Source: Pseudomonas azerbaijanoccidentalis (GTDB lineage Bacteria > Pseudomonadota > Gammaproteobacteria > Pseudomonadales > Pseudomonadaceae). From it: a DNA stretch of 64,000 bases. The notes beneath the pieces are model-generated. The model worked only from the letters and a program-made list of their open reading frames with translations, ran no database searches and was not told where the DNA came from. The stretch spans positions 558,001 to 622,000 of the forward strand of contig NZ_JAHSTU010000004.1 in the NCBI RefSeq assembly GCF_019145495.1, in the 5' to 3' direction. Positions 34,841 to 43,674 of the stretch are shown here, piece after piece (position 1 is the stretch's first letter; the number at the start of each line of letters is the position of its first letter). The position numbers were made by a program, and so were the translations under genes.

Positions 34841-35701
34841 ATGGCAGGCGCAAAAGAGATTCGCAGTAAGATTGCGAGCATCAAAAGCACGCAAAAGATT
34901 ACCAGCGCCATGGAAAAAGTGGCGGTCAGCAAAATGCGCAAGGCACAAATGCGCATGGCTGCTAGCCGTCCTTATGCGGAGCGTATCCGCCAGGTAATTG
35001 GGCATCTGGCCAACGCCAACCCGGAATACCGCCACCCGTTCATGATCGACCGCGAAATCAAGCGTGTGGGTTATGTCGTAGTGAGCAGTGACCGTGGTCT
35101 GTGCGGCGGCTTGAACACCAACCTGTTCAAGGCCCTGGTCAAGGACATGGCGGTAAACCGCGAAAACGGCGTCGAGATCGATCTGTGTGTCGTTGGTAGC
35201 AAGGGTGCGGCCTTTTTCCGCAACTTCGGCGGTAACGTCGTTGCAGCTATCAGCCACCTGGGTGAAGAGCCGTCGATCAATGATCTGATCGGCAGCGTCA
35301 AGGTGATGCTGGATGCCTACCTGGACGGCCGTATTGACCGCCTGTCCGTGGTGTCCAACAAGTTCATCAACACCATGACGCAACAGCCTACCGTGGAGCA
35401 ATTGATTCCACTGGTGGCAACCCCGGATCAAGACCTCAAGCACCACTGGGACTATCTCTACGAACCGGATGCCAAGGAGCTGCTGGACGGCTTGATGGTC
35501 CGTTACGTGGAGTCGCAGGTCTACCAGGCGGTGGTCGAGAACAACGCGGCTGAACAAGCTGCGCGGATGATCGCGATGAAGAACGCTACCGACAACGCCG
35601 GTGATTTGATCAGCGATTTGCAGCTGGTCTACAACAAGGCGCGTCAGGCTGCGATCACCCAAGAGATCTCGGAAATCGTCGGCGGCGCTGCCGCGGTTTA
35701 A
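34841..35701 (+). CDS. atpG: ATP synthase F1 subunit gamma
   Basis: 286 aa. It is the central rotor shaft. It begins AGAKEIRSKIASIKSTQKIT, a long N-terminal helix that pairs with the C-terminal helix (ending in ITQEISEIVGGAAAV) to form the coiled coil inside the alpha3-beta3 ring. The SDRGLCGGLN block is conserved. atpD starts 27 bp later. Confidence 0.98.
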   Translation: MAGAKEIRSKIASIKSTQKITSAMEKVAVSKMRKAQMRMAASRPYAERIRQVIGHLANANPEYRHPFMIDREIKRVGYVVVSSDRGLCGGLNTNLFKALVKDMAVNRENGVEIDLCVVGSKGAAFFRNFGGNVVAAISHLGEEPSINDLIGSVKVMLDAYLDGRIDRLSVVSNKFINTMTQQPTVEQLIPLVATPDQDLKHHWDYLYEPDAKELLDGLMVRYVESQVYQAVVENNAAEQAARMIAMKNATDNAGDLISDLQLVYNKARQAAITQEISEIVGGAAAV

Positions 35702-35728
35702 CGGTTCAAATATTCAGAGGATCCAGCT

Positions 35729-37108
35729 ATGAGTAGCGGACGTATCGTTCAAATCATCGGCGCCGTTATCGACGTGGAATTTCCACGCGACAGCGTACCG
35801 AGCATCTACAACGCGCTGACTGTACAAAGCGCGGCCGGGACCACCCTGGAAGTTCAGCAGCAGCTGGGCGACGGCGTGGTTCGTACCATTGCGATGGGTT
35901 CCACCGAAGGCTTGAAGCGCGGTCTGGACGTTGTCGACTCTGGCGCAGCCATCTCCGTACCGGTTGGTAAAGCAACTCTGGGCCGGATCATGGACGTTCT
36001 GGGCAACCCGATCGACGAAGCAGGTCCAATCGATACCGACGAGCGTTGGGGCATTCACCGTCCAGCGCCTTCGTTCGCTGAGCAAGCAGGCGGCAACGAC
36101 CTGCTGGAAACCGGCATCAAGGTTATCGACCTGGTTTGCCCGTTCGCCAAAGGCGGTAAAGTCGGTCTGTTCGGTGGTGCCGGTGTAGGCAAAACCGTAA
36201 ACATGATGGAACTGATCCGTAACATCGCCATCGAGCACAGCGGTTATTCCGTGTTCGCCGGTGTGGGTGAGCGTACTCGTGAGGGTAACGACTTCTACCA
36301 CGAGATGAAGGATTCCAACGTTCTGGACAAAGTGGCACTGGTTTACGGTCAGATGAACGAGCCGCCGGGTAACCGTCTGCGCGTAGCACTGACCGGCCTG
36401 ACCATGGCCGAGAAGTTCCGTGACGAAGGTAACGACGTTCTGCTGTTCGTCGACAACATCTATCGTTACACCCTGGCCGGTACTGAAGTATCCGCACTGC
36501 TGGGCCGTATGCCTTCCGCAGTAGGTTACCAGCCGACCCTGGCTGAAGAGATGGGCGTTCTGCAAGAACGTATCACTTCGACCAAGGAAGGTTCGATCAC
36601 TTCGATCCAAGCGGTATACGTACCTGCGGACGACTTGACCGACCCGTCGCCAGCGACCACCTTCGCCCACTTGGACGCTACTGTCGTTCTGTCCCGTGAC
36701 ATCGCCTCCCTGGGTATCTACCCAGCGGTCGATCCACTCGACTCGACTTCGCGCCAGCTGGACCCGAACGTAATCGGCCAGGACCACTACGACACCGCTC
36801 GCGGCGTTCAGTACGTTCTGCAGCGTTACAAAGAACTGAAGGACATCATTGCGATCCTGGGTATGGACGAGCTGTCGGAAGCCGACAAGCAGTTGGTAAA
36901 CCGTGCTCGTAAGATCCAGCGTTTCTTGTCGCAGCCGTTCTTCGTGGCTGAAGTCTTCACCGGTGCTTCGGGTAAATACGTTTCCCTGAAAGACACCATT
37001 GCTGGCTTCAAAGGCATCCTCAACGGTGACTACGACCACCTGCCAGAACAAGCGTTCTACATGGTTGGCGGCATCGAAGAAGCGATCGAGAAAGCCAAGA
37101 AACTGTAA
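35729..37108 (+). CDS. atpD: ATP synthase F1 subunit beta
   Basis: 459 aa. It is the catalytic subunit. Walker A is GGAGVGKTVNMMEL (about 149-162), the catalytic-glutamate segment is GERTREGNDFYHEM, and Walker B is in VLLFVDNIYRYT. The N-terminus SSGRIVQIIGAVIDVEFPRD is typical. Confidence 0.98.
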   Translation: MSSGRIVQIIGAVIDVEFPRDSVPSIYNALTVQSAAGTTLEVQQQLGDGVVRTIAMGSTEGLKRGLDVVDSGAAISVPVGKATLGRIMDVLGNPIDEAGPIDTDERWGIHRPAPSFAEQAGGNDLLETGIKVIDLVCPFAKGGKVGLFGGAGVGKTVNMMELIRNIAIEHSGYSVFAGVGERTREGNDFYHEMKDSNVLDKVALVYGQMNEPPGNRLRVALTGLTMAEKFRDEGNDVLLFVDNIYRYTLAGTEVSALLGRMPSAVGYQPTLAEEMGVLQERITSTKEGSITSIQAVYVPADDLTDPSPATTFAHLDATVVLSRDIASLGIYPAVDPLDSTSRQLDPNVIGQDHYDTARGVQYVLQRYKELKDIIAILGMDELSEADKQLVNRARKIQRFLSQPFFVAEVFTGASGKYVSLKDTIAGFKGILNGDYDHLPEQAFYMVGGIEEAIEKAKKL

Positions 37109-37113
37109 TCCCG

Positions 37114-37131
37114 GCGCCCGGCAACGGGCGC
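37114..37131 (+). promoter_or_regulatory. intra-operon hairpin between atpD and atpC
   Basis: Stem GCGCCCG / CGGGCGC with loop GCAA in the 45-bp gap. It has no T tract and so is not a terminator. Confidence 0.55.
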
Positions 37132-37153
37132 TAATTTAGTTTGAGGCAATCAG

Positions 37154-37579
37154 ATGGCTATGACAGTCCATTGCGATATCGTCAGCGCGGAAGGGGAAAT
37201 CTTTTCCGGTCTGGTCGAGATGGTGATTGCGCACGGTGCACTGGGTGATCTTGGTATCGCTCTGGGTCACGCGCCGCTGATCACTAATCTCAAGCCGGGC
37301 CCGATCCGCCTGGTCAAGCAGGGCGGGGAAGAAGAGGTGTATTACATCTCCGGTGGTTTCCTCGAGGTTCAGCCGAACATGGTCAAGGTTCTTGCCGACA
37401 CCGTGCAACGTGCTGCCGACCTGGACGAAGCCTCCGCTCAGGAAGCCGTTAAGGCTGCCGAGAAGGCCTTGCATGAGCGGGGCGCGGAATTCGATTACGG
37501 TTCTGCTGCCGCACGTCTGGCCGAGGCCGCAGCTCAGCTGCGCACCGTCCAGCAGATCCGCAAGAAGTTCGGCCACTAA
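37154..37579 (+). CDS. atpC: ATP synthase F1 subunit epsilon
   Basis: 141 aa. It joins gamma to the c-ring and inhibits hydrolysis. The N-terminal beta sandwich starts MTVHCDIVSAEGEIFSGL and the C-terminal two-helix hairpin covers about 90-138. The start could be ATG 37154 or ATG 37160; only two residues differ. It is last in the operon and followed by a strong terminator. Confidence 0.97.
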   Translation: MAMTVHCDIVSAEGEIFSGLVEMVIAHGALGDLGIALGHAPLITNLKPGPIRLVKQGGEEEVYYISGGFLEVQPNMVKVLADTVQRAADLDEASAQEAVKAAEKALHERGAEFDYGSAAARLAEAAAQLRTVQQIRKKFGH

Positions 37580-37603
37580 GGTTGCGCTTGTTGTGTGATT
37601 GAT

Positions 37604-37636
37604 TAAAAAGGGTAGCCTCGGCTACCCTTTTTTCTT
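37604..37636 (+). terminator. terminator of the atp operon
   Basis: Perfect 10-bp stem AAAGGGTAGC / GCTACCCTTT with loop CTCG, followed by a run of T residues, 25 bp past atpC. Confidence 0.93.
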
Positions 37637-37693
37637 TTCCGACGTTCACCACGATGGTCGCAGCCGCTGACCACCCAGGATTGGTAGCCAGTC

Positions 37694-39061
37694 ATGTCTC
37701 TTGAAATCGTTATTCTCGCTGCCGGCCAAGGCACGCGCATGCGTTCGGCCTTACCGAAAGTCTTGCACCCGATTGCCGGCAACTCGATGCTCGGCCATGT
37801 TATCCACAGCGCCCGACAACTTGATCCACAGCGCATCCATGTGGTGATTGGCCACGGTGCCGATGCGGTACGTGAGCGTTTGGCCGCTGACGACCTGAAC
37901 TTCGTTCTTCAGGACAAACAATTGGGCACCGGCCATGCCGTGGCCCAGGCTGTACCGTTCATCAAGTCCGACACCGTGCTGATTCTCTACGGTGACGTAC
38001 CGCTGATTGAAGTCGAAACCCTGCAACGCTTGCTCAAGAAAGTGGCGCCGCAGCAATTGGGTCTGTTGACGGTAGAACTAGACGACCCGACCGGTTACGG
38101 CCGAATTGTGCGCGACGTTGACGGCAAGGTGACCGCCATCGTCGAGCAAAAAGACGCCAACGAAACCGAGCGCGCGATCACTGAGGGCAACACCGGCATT
38201 CTGGCGCTGCCGTTCGAAAGCCTTGGCGGATGGATGAGTCGCCTCTCTAACAATAACGCCCAGGGCGAGTATTACCTGACCGACGTGATCGCCATGGCGG
38301 TCAGCGATGGTCTGGTGGTGGCCACCGAGCAACCGCACGACGCGATGGAAGTGCAGGGCGCCAACGACCGCAAGCAACTTTCCGAGCTTGAGCGTCATTA
38401 TCAACTGCGCGCCGGCCGCCGTTTGATGGCTCAGGGGGTGACCCTGCGCGATCCGGCACGTTTCGATGTGCGCGGTGAAGTGACGGTCGGCCGCGATGTG
38501 CTGATCGACATCAACGTGATCCTCGAAGGCAAAGTGGTCATCGAAGACGACGTGGTCATCGGCCCGAACTGCGTCATCAAGGACAGCACGTTGCGCAAAG
38601 GCGTGGTGATCAAGGCAAACAGTCATATCGAAGGTGCGATTCTGGGTGAAGGCAGCGATGCTGGCCCGTTCGCACGTCTTCGCCCGGGCACCGTGCTGGA
38701 AGCCCGAGCGCATGTGGGTAACTTCGTCGAACTGAAAAACGCGCACTTGGGCGAAGGTGCCAAGGCTGGCCACCTGACTTACTTGGGTGATGCTGAAATT
38801 GGCGCGCGCACCAACATCGGCGCCGGCACGATCACCTGCAACTACGATGGCGCCAATAAGTGGAAAACCACGTTGGGAGAAGATGTGTTCATCGGCTCCA
38901 ACAATTCGTTGGTGGCGCCTGTGGATATCCTCGATGGCGCAACCACTGCAGCCGGTTCGACCATTACCTCAACTGTGGATAAATCCCAGTTAGCCGTAGG
39001 GCGTGCTCGGCAGAAAAACATCGACGGATGGAAGCGGCCAGTGAAGATCAAGAAGAGCTGA
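37694..39061 (+). CDS. glmU: bifunctional GlmU: GlcN-1-P acetyltransferase / GlcNAc-1-P uridyltransferase
   Basis: 455 aa. It makes UDP-GlcNAc for peptidoglycan and LPS. The N-terminal uridyltransferase has LAAGQGTRMRSALPKVLHPI and YGDVPLI. The C-terminal left-handed beta helix (about 250-445) carries the hexapeptide repeats and the acetyl-CoA site (GTITCNYDGANKWKTTLG with its catalytic region). The pathway continues with glmS two genes downstream. Two perfect DnaA boxes lie in the gene (37800-37808, 38974-38982). Confidence 0.98.
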   Translation: MSLEIVILAAGQGTRMRSALPKVLHPIAGNSMLGHVIHSARQLDPQRIHVVIGHGADAVRERLAADDLNFVLQDKQLGTGHAVAQAVPFIKSDTVLILYGDVPLIEVETLQRLLKKVAPQQLGLLTVELDDPTGYGRIVRDVDGKVTAIVEQKDANETERAITEGNTGILALPFESLGGWMSRLSNNNAQGEYYLTDVIAMAVSDGLVVATEQPHDAMEVQGANDRKQLSELERHYQLRAGRRLMAQGVTLRDPARFDVRGEVTVGRDVLIDINVILEGKVVIEDDVVIGPNCVIKDSTLRKGVVIKANSHIEGAILGEGSDAGPFARLRPGTVLEARAHVGNFVELKNAHLGEGAKAGHLTYLGDAEIGARTNIGAGTITCNYDGANKWKTTLGEDVFIGSNNSLVAPVDILDGATTAAGSTITSTVDKSQLAVGRARQKNIDGWKRPVKIKKS

Positions 39062-39083
39062 GTTATCCACAATTCGTCAGATC

Positions 39084-39162
39084 AAAAGATCGCAGCCTTC
39101 GGCAGCTCCTACAGGGTGATTACAAATCCCGTGTAGGAGCTGCCGGAGGCTGCGATCTTTTT
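39084..39162. repeat. REP pair downstream of glmU, flanked by DnaA boxes
   Basis: Long near-perfect arms (39084-39113 and 39131-39161; cores GATCGCAGCCTTCGGCAGCT and AGCTGCCGGAGGCTGCGATC) form a REP-type hairpin with a 17-base loop. One perfect TTATCCACA lies on each side (39063-39071 and 39166-39174) in the same orientation. The hairpin may also terminate glmU. Confidence 0.8.
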
Positions 39163-39261
39163 GGTTTATCCACAGATCTTTTTTAACGCCCACGCTTGAC
39201 GAAGGTTCACCGATAGGTTTTGATTGCTTCCGTTATCTTTCGAATCGAAACTTACCAAGCC

Positions 39262-40038
39262 ATGTCGAAGCGCAACACTCCTCAACGCCGTCACAACATT
39301 CTTGCTTTGCTCAATGAGCAGGGCGAAGTCAGTGTGGATGAACTGGCCAAACGCTTCGAAACTTCGGAAGTTACGATTCGCAAGGATCTTGCCGCACTCG
39401 AAAGCAACGGGCTGTTGCTGCGTCGTTACGGCGGCGCTATCACCATGCCTCAGGAATTAGTGGCCGACATCGGTCAGCCAGTCTCCAAATACAAACAAGC
39501 CATTGCCCGTGCCGCCGTTTCGCGGATTCGCGAGCATGCGCGCATCATCATCGACAGCGGCAGTACCACGGCGGCGATGATTCCTGAGCTCGGTCAACAA
39601 CCGGGTCTGGTAGTCATGACCAATTCCCTGCATGTCGCCAACGCACTTAGCGAACTTGAACACGAGCCAGTGTTGTTGATGACGGGCGGCACCTGGGATC
39701 CGCATTCCGAGTCCTTTCAGGGGCAGGTTGCCGAGCAGGTACTACGCTCTTACGACTTTGACCAATTGTTCATTGGTGCCGATGGCATCGATCTGGTTCG
39801 CGGTACAACTACGTTCAATGAGTTACTGGGGCTGAGCCGAGTCATGGCTGAAGTCGCCCGCGAAGTTGTCGTGATGGTGGAAGCCGACAAGATCGGCCGC
39901 AAGATTCCCAACCTGGAACTGCCCTGGAGCAGCGTACATACCCTTATTACCGATGATCGCCTGCCGCTGGAGGCACGCAATCAGATTCAGGCCCGCGGCA
40001 TCACTTTGATTTGCGCGGCTGTCAGTCAGGAGAAATAG
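39262..40038 (+). CDS. glmR: DeoR-family regulator GlmR
   Basis: 258 aa. The N-terminal DeoR winged helix (QRRHNILALLNEQGEVSVDELAKRFETSEVTIRKDLAALE) is followed by the sugar-phosphate-sensing domain (about 75-240) with the IDSGSTT motif. It lies between glmU and glmS, 1 bp before glmS, as glmR does in P. aeruginosa. It is therefore expected to control amino-sugar synthesis in response to a hexosamine phosphate. I chose ATG 39262 because it begins just before the helix-turn-helix domain. Confidence 0.9.
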   Translation: MSKRNTPQRRHNILALLNEQGEVSVDELAKRFETSEVTIRKDLAALESNGLLLRRYGGAITMPQELVADIGQPVSKYKQAIARAAVSRIREHARIIIDSGSTTAAMIPELGQQPGLVVMTNSLHVANALSELEHEPVLLMTGGTWDPHSESFQGQVAEQVLRSYDFDQLFIGADGIDLVRGTTTFNELLGLSRVMAEVAREVVVMVEADKIGRKIPNLELPWSSVHTLITDDRLPLEARNQIQARGITLICAAVSQEK

Positions 40039-40039
40039 C

Positions 40040-41872
40040 ATGTGTGGAATTGTTGGCGCAGTCGCAGAACGTAACATCACCGCCATCCTGGTCGAAGGCC
40101 TGAAGCGTCTGGAATACCGTGGGTATGACAGCGCCGGTGTGGCGGTCTATACCAATGACGAGAAGCTTGAGCGCCTGCGCCGTCCGGGCAAGGTCAGCGA
40201 GCTTGAGCAGGCCCTGGCCGAAGAGGCGCTGGTCGGTCGTCTGGGCATCGCCCACACCCGCTGGGCGACTCACGGTGCACCGTGCGAGCGCAATGCGCAC
40301 CCGCATTTTTCCGGTGACCTGGCGGTGGTGCACAACGGCATCATCGAAAACCACGAAGCGCTGCGCGAACAGCTCAAGGCTCTGGGTTACGTGTTCACCT
40401 CGGACACCGACACCGAAGTCATCGCCCACTTGCTCAATCACAAACTCAAGGACCTGCGCGACCTGGCCGTTGCCCTTAAGGCAACCGTTAAAGAGCTGCA
40501 CGGCGCTTACGGTCTGGCAGTGATCAGTGCGCAACAACCGGATCGCCTCGTTGCAGCACGCAGCGGCAGCCCGCTGGTGATCGGCCTTGGCCTGGGGGAG
40601 AACTTCCTGGCGTCTGATCAGTTGGCCCTGCGTCAGGTCACCGACCGCTTCATGTACCTGGAAGAGGGCGATATCGCCGAAATCCGTCGTGACAGCGTGC
40701 AGATTTGGGACGTGGCTGGCCAAGCGGTCGAGCGTCAGACCGTGCAATACAGTGACGGTGCCGAAGCGGCCGACAAAGGCGAGTTCCGCCACTACATGCT
40801 CAAGGAAATCCACGAACAACCGTCCGTGGTGCAGCGCACGCTGGAAGGTCGCTTGAGCCAGAACCAAGTGCTGGTACAGGCGTTCGGCCCGCAAGCGGCC
40901 GAGTTGTTCGCCAAAGTCCGCAATGTGCAAATCGTGGCGTGCGGCACCAGTTATCACGCTGGCATGGTCGCCCGTTACTGGCTGGAAGAGTTGGCCGGCA
41001 TCCCTTGCCAGGTAGAAGTCGCCAGCGAGTTCCGCTATCGCAAAGTCGTGGTTCAGCCAGACACACTGTTCGTGACCATCTCCCAGTCCGGCGAAACCGC
41101 CGACACCTTGGCCGCGCTGCGTAATGCCAAGGAGCTGGGTTTCCTCGCCAGCCTGGCGATCTGCAACGTCGGCATCAGCTCGCTGGTGCGGGAATCCGAC
41201 CTGACCCTGCTGACCCAGGCCGGTCGCGAAATCGGCGTGGCGTCGACCAAAGCGTTCACCACACAATTGGTTGGCCTGTTGTTGCTGACCCTGTCGCTGG
41301 GTCAGGTTCGAGGCTCTTTGGCCGCTGGCGTCGAAGCCACGTTGGTCGAAGAACTTCGTCGCTTGCCGACTCGCCTGGGCGAAGCGCTGGCGATGGACAG
41401 TACAGTGGAGAAGATCGCCGAACTGTTCGCCGAGAAGAACCACACGCTGTTCCTCGGTCGTGGTGCGCAATTCCCGGTGGCGATGGAAGGAGCGCTCAAG
41501 CTCAAAGAAATCTCCTACATCCACGCCGAAGCATACCCGGCAGGTGAATTGAAACACGGCCCGTTGGCGCTTGTGGATAACGACATGCCGGTGGTCACCG
41601 TGGCGCCGAACAATGAGTTGCTGGAGAAGTTGAAATCCAACCTGCAGGAAGTCCGCGCCCGTGGTGGCGAGCTGATCGTGTTCGCCGACGAGAAGGCAGG
41701 CATGACCAACGGTGAAGGCACCCACGTTGTGCAGATGCCGCACATCCACGATATCCTCTCGCCGATTCTCTACACCGTCCCGCTGCAATTGCTGTCGTAT
41801 TACGTTGCCGTGCTGAAAGGCACTGACGTTGATCAGCCACGCAACCTGGCGAAATCGGTGACTGTGGAATAA
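40040..41872 (+). CDS. glmS: glutamine-fructose-6-phosphate aminotransferase
   Basis: 610 aa. It makes glucosamine-6-phosphate from fructose-6-P and glutamine. The glutaminase domain begins with the catalytic cysteine directly after the start (MCGIVGA), followed by HTRWATHG and HNGIIEN. Two SIS isomerase domains (around ACGTSYHAG and LGRGAQFPVAMEGALKLKE) follow. The end DQPRNLAKSVTVE is conserved and encodes the TnsD recognition site of Tn7. A DnaA box lies at 41572-41580. Confidence 0.98.
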   Translation: MCGIVGAVAERNITAILVEGLKRLEYRGYDSAGVAVYTNDEKLERLRRPGKVSELEQALAEEALVGRLGIAHTRWATHGAPCERNAHPHFSGDLAVVHNGIIENHEALREQLKALGYVFTSDTDTEVIAHLLNHKLKDLRDLAVALKATVKELHGAYGLAVISAQQPDRLVAARSGSPLVIGLGLGENFLASDQLALRQVTDRFMYLEEGDIAEIRRDSVQIWDVAGQAVERQTVQYSDGAEAADKGEFRHYMLKEIHEQPSVVQRTLEGRLSQNQVLVQAFGPQAAELFAKVRNVQIVACGTSYHAGMVARYWLEELAGIPCQVEVASEFRYRKVVVQPDTLFVTISQSGETADTLAALRNAKELGFLASLAICNVGISSLVRESDLTLLTQAGREIGVASTKAFTTQLVGLLLLTLSLGQVRGSLAAGVEATLVEELRRLPTRLGEALAMDSTVEKIAELFAEKNHTLFLGRGAQFPVAMEGALKLKEISYIHAEAYPAGELKHGPLALVDNDMPVVTVAPNNELLEKLKSNLQEVRARGGELIVFADEKAGMTNGEGTHVVQMPHIHDILSPILYTVPLQLLSYYVAVLKGTDVDQPRNLAKSVTVE

Positions 41873-41897
41873 GTTATCCACAGCTGATCTAACCTCA
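41837..41897 (+). other. attTn7: attTn7 site (unoccupied)
   Basis: The conserved 3' end of glmS is what TnsD binds, and Tn7 inserts about 25 bp past the stop. Here that point is about 41897, at the left edge of the glmS terminator. No Tn7 end or duplication is present, so the site is empty. This rests on known Tn7 behaviour, not on a visible insertion. Confidence 0.7.
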
Positions 41898-41929
41898 AAA
41901 AATCGCAGCCCACGGGTTGCGATTTTTTT
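41897..41929 (+). terminator. terminator after glmS
   Basis: Stem AAAAATCGCAGCC / GGGTTGCGATTTTT (one bulge) and a T run. A DnaA box (41874-41882) directly follows the glmS stop. Confidence 0.85.
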
Positions 41930-41950
41930 ATCTGAATCGAGGACACGCCA

Positions 41951-42847
41951 ATGGACCGCTTTCAGGAAATGCAGGTCTTCACCGCCGTCGCCCAAGACCA
42001 GGGTTTTTCGGCGGCGGCGCGGCGTTTGGGTTTGTCGGCGGCGAGTGTCACCCGAGCGGTGGCGGCGCTGGAGAAACGTATTGGCACACCTTTGCTCACG
42101 CGTACTACGCGCAGCGTGCATTTGAGTGAAGCAGGTCAGCGTTACCTTGAAGACTGTCGGAGAATTCTTGCTGAGGTGCAGGAAGCTGAAGACTCGGCAG
42201 CCGGAAGCCATGCCCAGCCTCGTGGGCAACTGACGATTACGGCGCCGGTGTTATTTGGTGAGCTCTTCGTTACACCGTTAATGGTGAGTTTTCTTACGCA
42301 ATTTCCGGACGTCACGATCAATGCGCTGTTGGTTGACCGGATTGTGAGCGTGGTGGAGGAGGGGATTGATGTGGCGGTGCGCATCGGTGAGTTGCCCGAC
42401 AGTAATCAGCACGCGATCCGTGTGGGCGAAGTGCGCAGAGTGGTCTGTGTATCACCAGCGTTTCTGGCCGACCATGGGCGGCCAACCCATCCGCAAGAAC
42501 TGGCTCAACAACCGTTGATCGCCACATCTGCTACCGGCCAATTGAAAAGTTGGCCGTTTCTGGACGGGGGCGAACCCATCACCGTGCGCACTGATCCACG
42601 ATTGGTGGTCACAGCGAATCAGGCGGCGATTACTGCGGCTTGCCTGGGTTTGGGATACACCCGGGTTTTGTCCTACCAGGTAGCGAGCAAGATAGCGGCC
42701 GGGGAGTTGGAGATTGTCCTGGCGGATTTCGAAATGCCACCCTTGCCAATCCATGTGGTGTATCAGGGGGGGCGCAAGGCCGCGGCGCGGGTGCGCAGTT
42801 TTGTCGATTTTACCGTCACAGCACTGAGGGAACATCCGGCCTTTTAG
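41951..42847 (+). CDS. LysR-family transcriptional regulator
   Basis: 298 aa. The N-terminal winged helix (MDRFQEMQVFTAVAQDQGFSAAARRLGLSAASVTRAVAALEKRIG) is of the common small-redox/GST subgroup. The C-terminal effector domain (about 90-290) has the type 2 periplasmic-binding fold (VDVAVRIGELPDS). It stands directly upstream of a GST gene in the same orientation, so a GST or redox regulon is likely. The inducer is unknown. Confidence 0.9.
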   Translation: MDRFQEMQVFTAVAQDQGFSAAARRLGLSAASVTRAVAALEKRIGTPLLTRTTRSVHLSEAGQRYLEDCRRILAEVQEAEDSAAGSHAQPRGQLTITAPVLFGELFVTPLMVSFLTQFPDVTINALLVDRIVSVVEEGIDVAVRIGELPDSNQHAIRVGEVRRVVCVSPAFLADHGRPTHPQELAQQPLIATSATGQLKSWPFLDGGEPITVRTDPRLVVTANQAAITAACLGLGYTRVLSYQVASKIAAGELEIVLADFEMPPLPIHVVYQGGRKAAARVRSFVDFTVTALREHPAF

Positions 42848-42984
42848 GTCTGATGCGTTATTGCGCTGGCTGAAATAATGGATTGCGTTTGCTGGTTATT
42901 CTGTTGTTTTGGTGAGTGATGGAAGATGGCTTCCCCAACGGTGCTGATCTCCCTGAACAACACCACTCAAGCGCGGAGTCGATC
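42848..42984. other. intergenic gap before the GST gene
   Basis: 137 bp without a gene. I see no clear promoter or terminator; the GGAG ribosome site for the GST gene is at 42975-42978. Confidence 0.4.
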
Positions 42985-43611
42985 ATGCAAGCCATCAAAC
43001 TCTACAACTTTCCCCGTTCTGGCCACGCTCACCGTGTGGAGCTGATGCTCTCCCTGCTGCAACTGCCGACCGAGCTGATTTTTGTTGACCTTGCCAAAGG
43101 CGAGCACAAGAAGCCTAAGTTCCTGGCGCTGAATGCATTTGGTCAGGTGCCGGTACTGGATGATCAAGGTGTGGTGTTGGCGGACTCCAACGCGATCCTG
43201 GTGTATCTGGCGCAAAAATACGGCAACGGTCGTTGGCTACCTGCCGATCCGGTCGGCGCCGCCAAAGTGCAGCGCTGGTTGTCGGCCGCTGCGGGTCCTA
43301 TCGCTTTTGGCCCAGCCAGAGCGCGGTTGATCACTGTGTTTGGTGCGCCTTACAACGCCGACGAAGTAATCCCTTACGCACACACTGTGCTCAAAATAAT
43401 TGATCAAGAATTGGCCAACACTGAATACCTCGCTGGCAGCGAACCTACCATCGCTGACGTTGCGGCCTACAGCTATATCGCCCATGCACCGGAAGGCAAT
43501 GTCTCGCTGGACGACTACGCTAATATCCGCGCCTGGTTGGCTCGCGTCGAAGCCCTGCCTGGTTTTGTCGGCATGCCGCGCACTGTTGCCGGTCTGCAAA
43601 AAACTGCCTGA
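42985..43611 (+). CDS. glutathione S-transferase family protein
   Basis: 208 aa from ATG 42985 (GGAG upstream). The N-terminal thioredoxin-like domain (about 1-80) reads IKLYNFPRSGHAHRVELML. The position of the catalytic Ser/Cys/Tyr is the PRSGHAHR stretch (Ser). FGQVPVLDDQG is the cis-proline glutathione-binding loop and DSNAILVYLA follows. The C-terminal helical domain is about 90-200. The substrate is unknown. A weak hairpin (43619-43637) lies before the next gene. Confidence 0.9.
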   Translation: MQAIKLYNFPRSGHAHRVELMLSLLQLPTELIFVDLAKGEHKKPKFLALNAFGQVPVLDDQGVVLADSNAILVYLAQKYGNGRWLPADPVGAAKVQRWLSAAAGPIAFGPARARLITVFGAPYNADEVIPYAHTVLKIIDQELANTEYLAGSEPTIADVAAYSYIAHAPEGNVSLDDYANIRAWLARVEALPGFVGMPRTVAGLQKTA

Positions 43612-43674
43612 CGTTTATGGCCCGAGTTTATCGGGCCCTTCACGCTGTGCCATTGGCGCAGGGGAGATGCCGTA

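Noticed and set aside
32772..34853. 693-aa open frame opposite atpH-atpA
   Set aside because: It runs across several atp genes on the wrong strand and has no independent support.
39084..39162. Insertion sequence or CRISPR at the REP hairpins
   Set aside because: There is no transposase, target duplication or regularly spaced repeat set; the copies are single inverted pairs of REP type.
40022..42229. 735-aa open frame opposite glmS and the LysR gene
   Set aside because: Antisense shadow; it spans two real genes and a terminator and has low-complexity His/Gln-rich content typical of such shadows.
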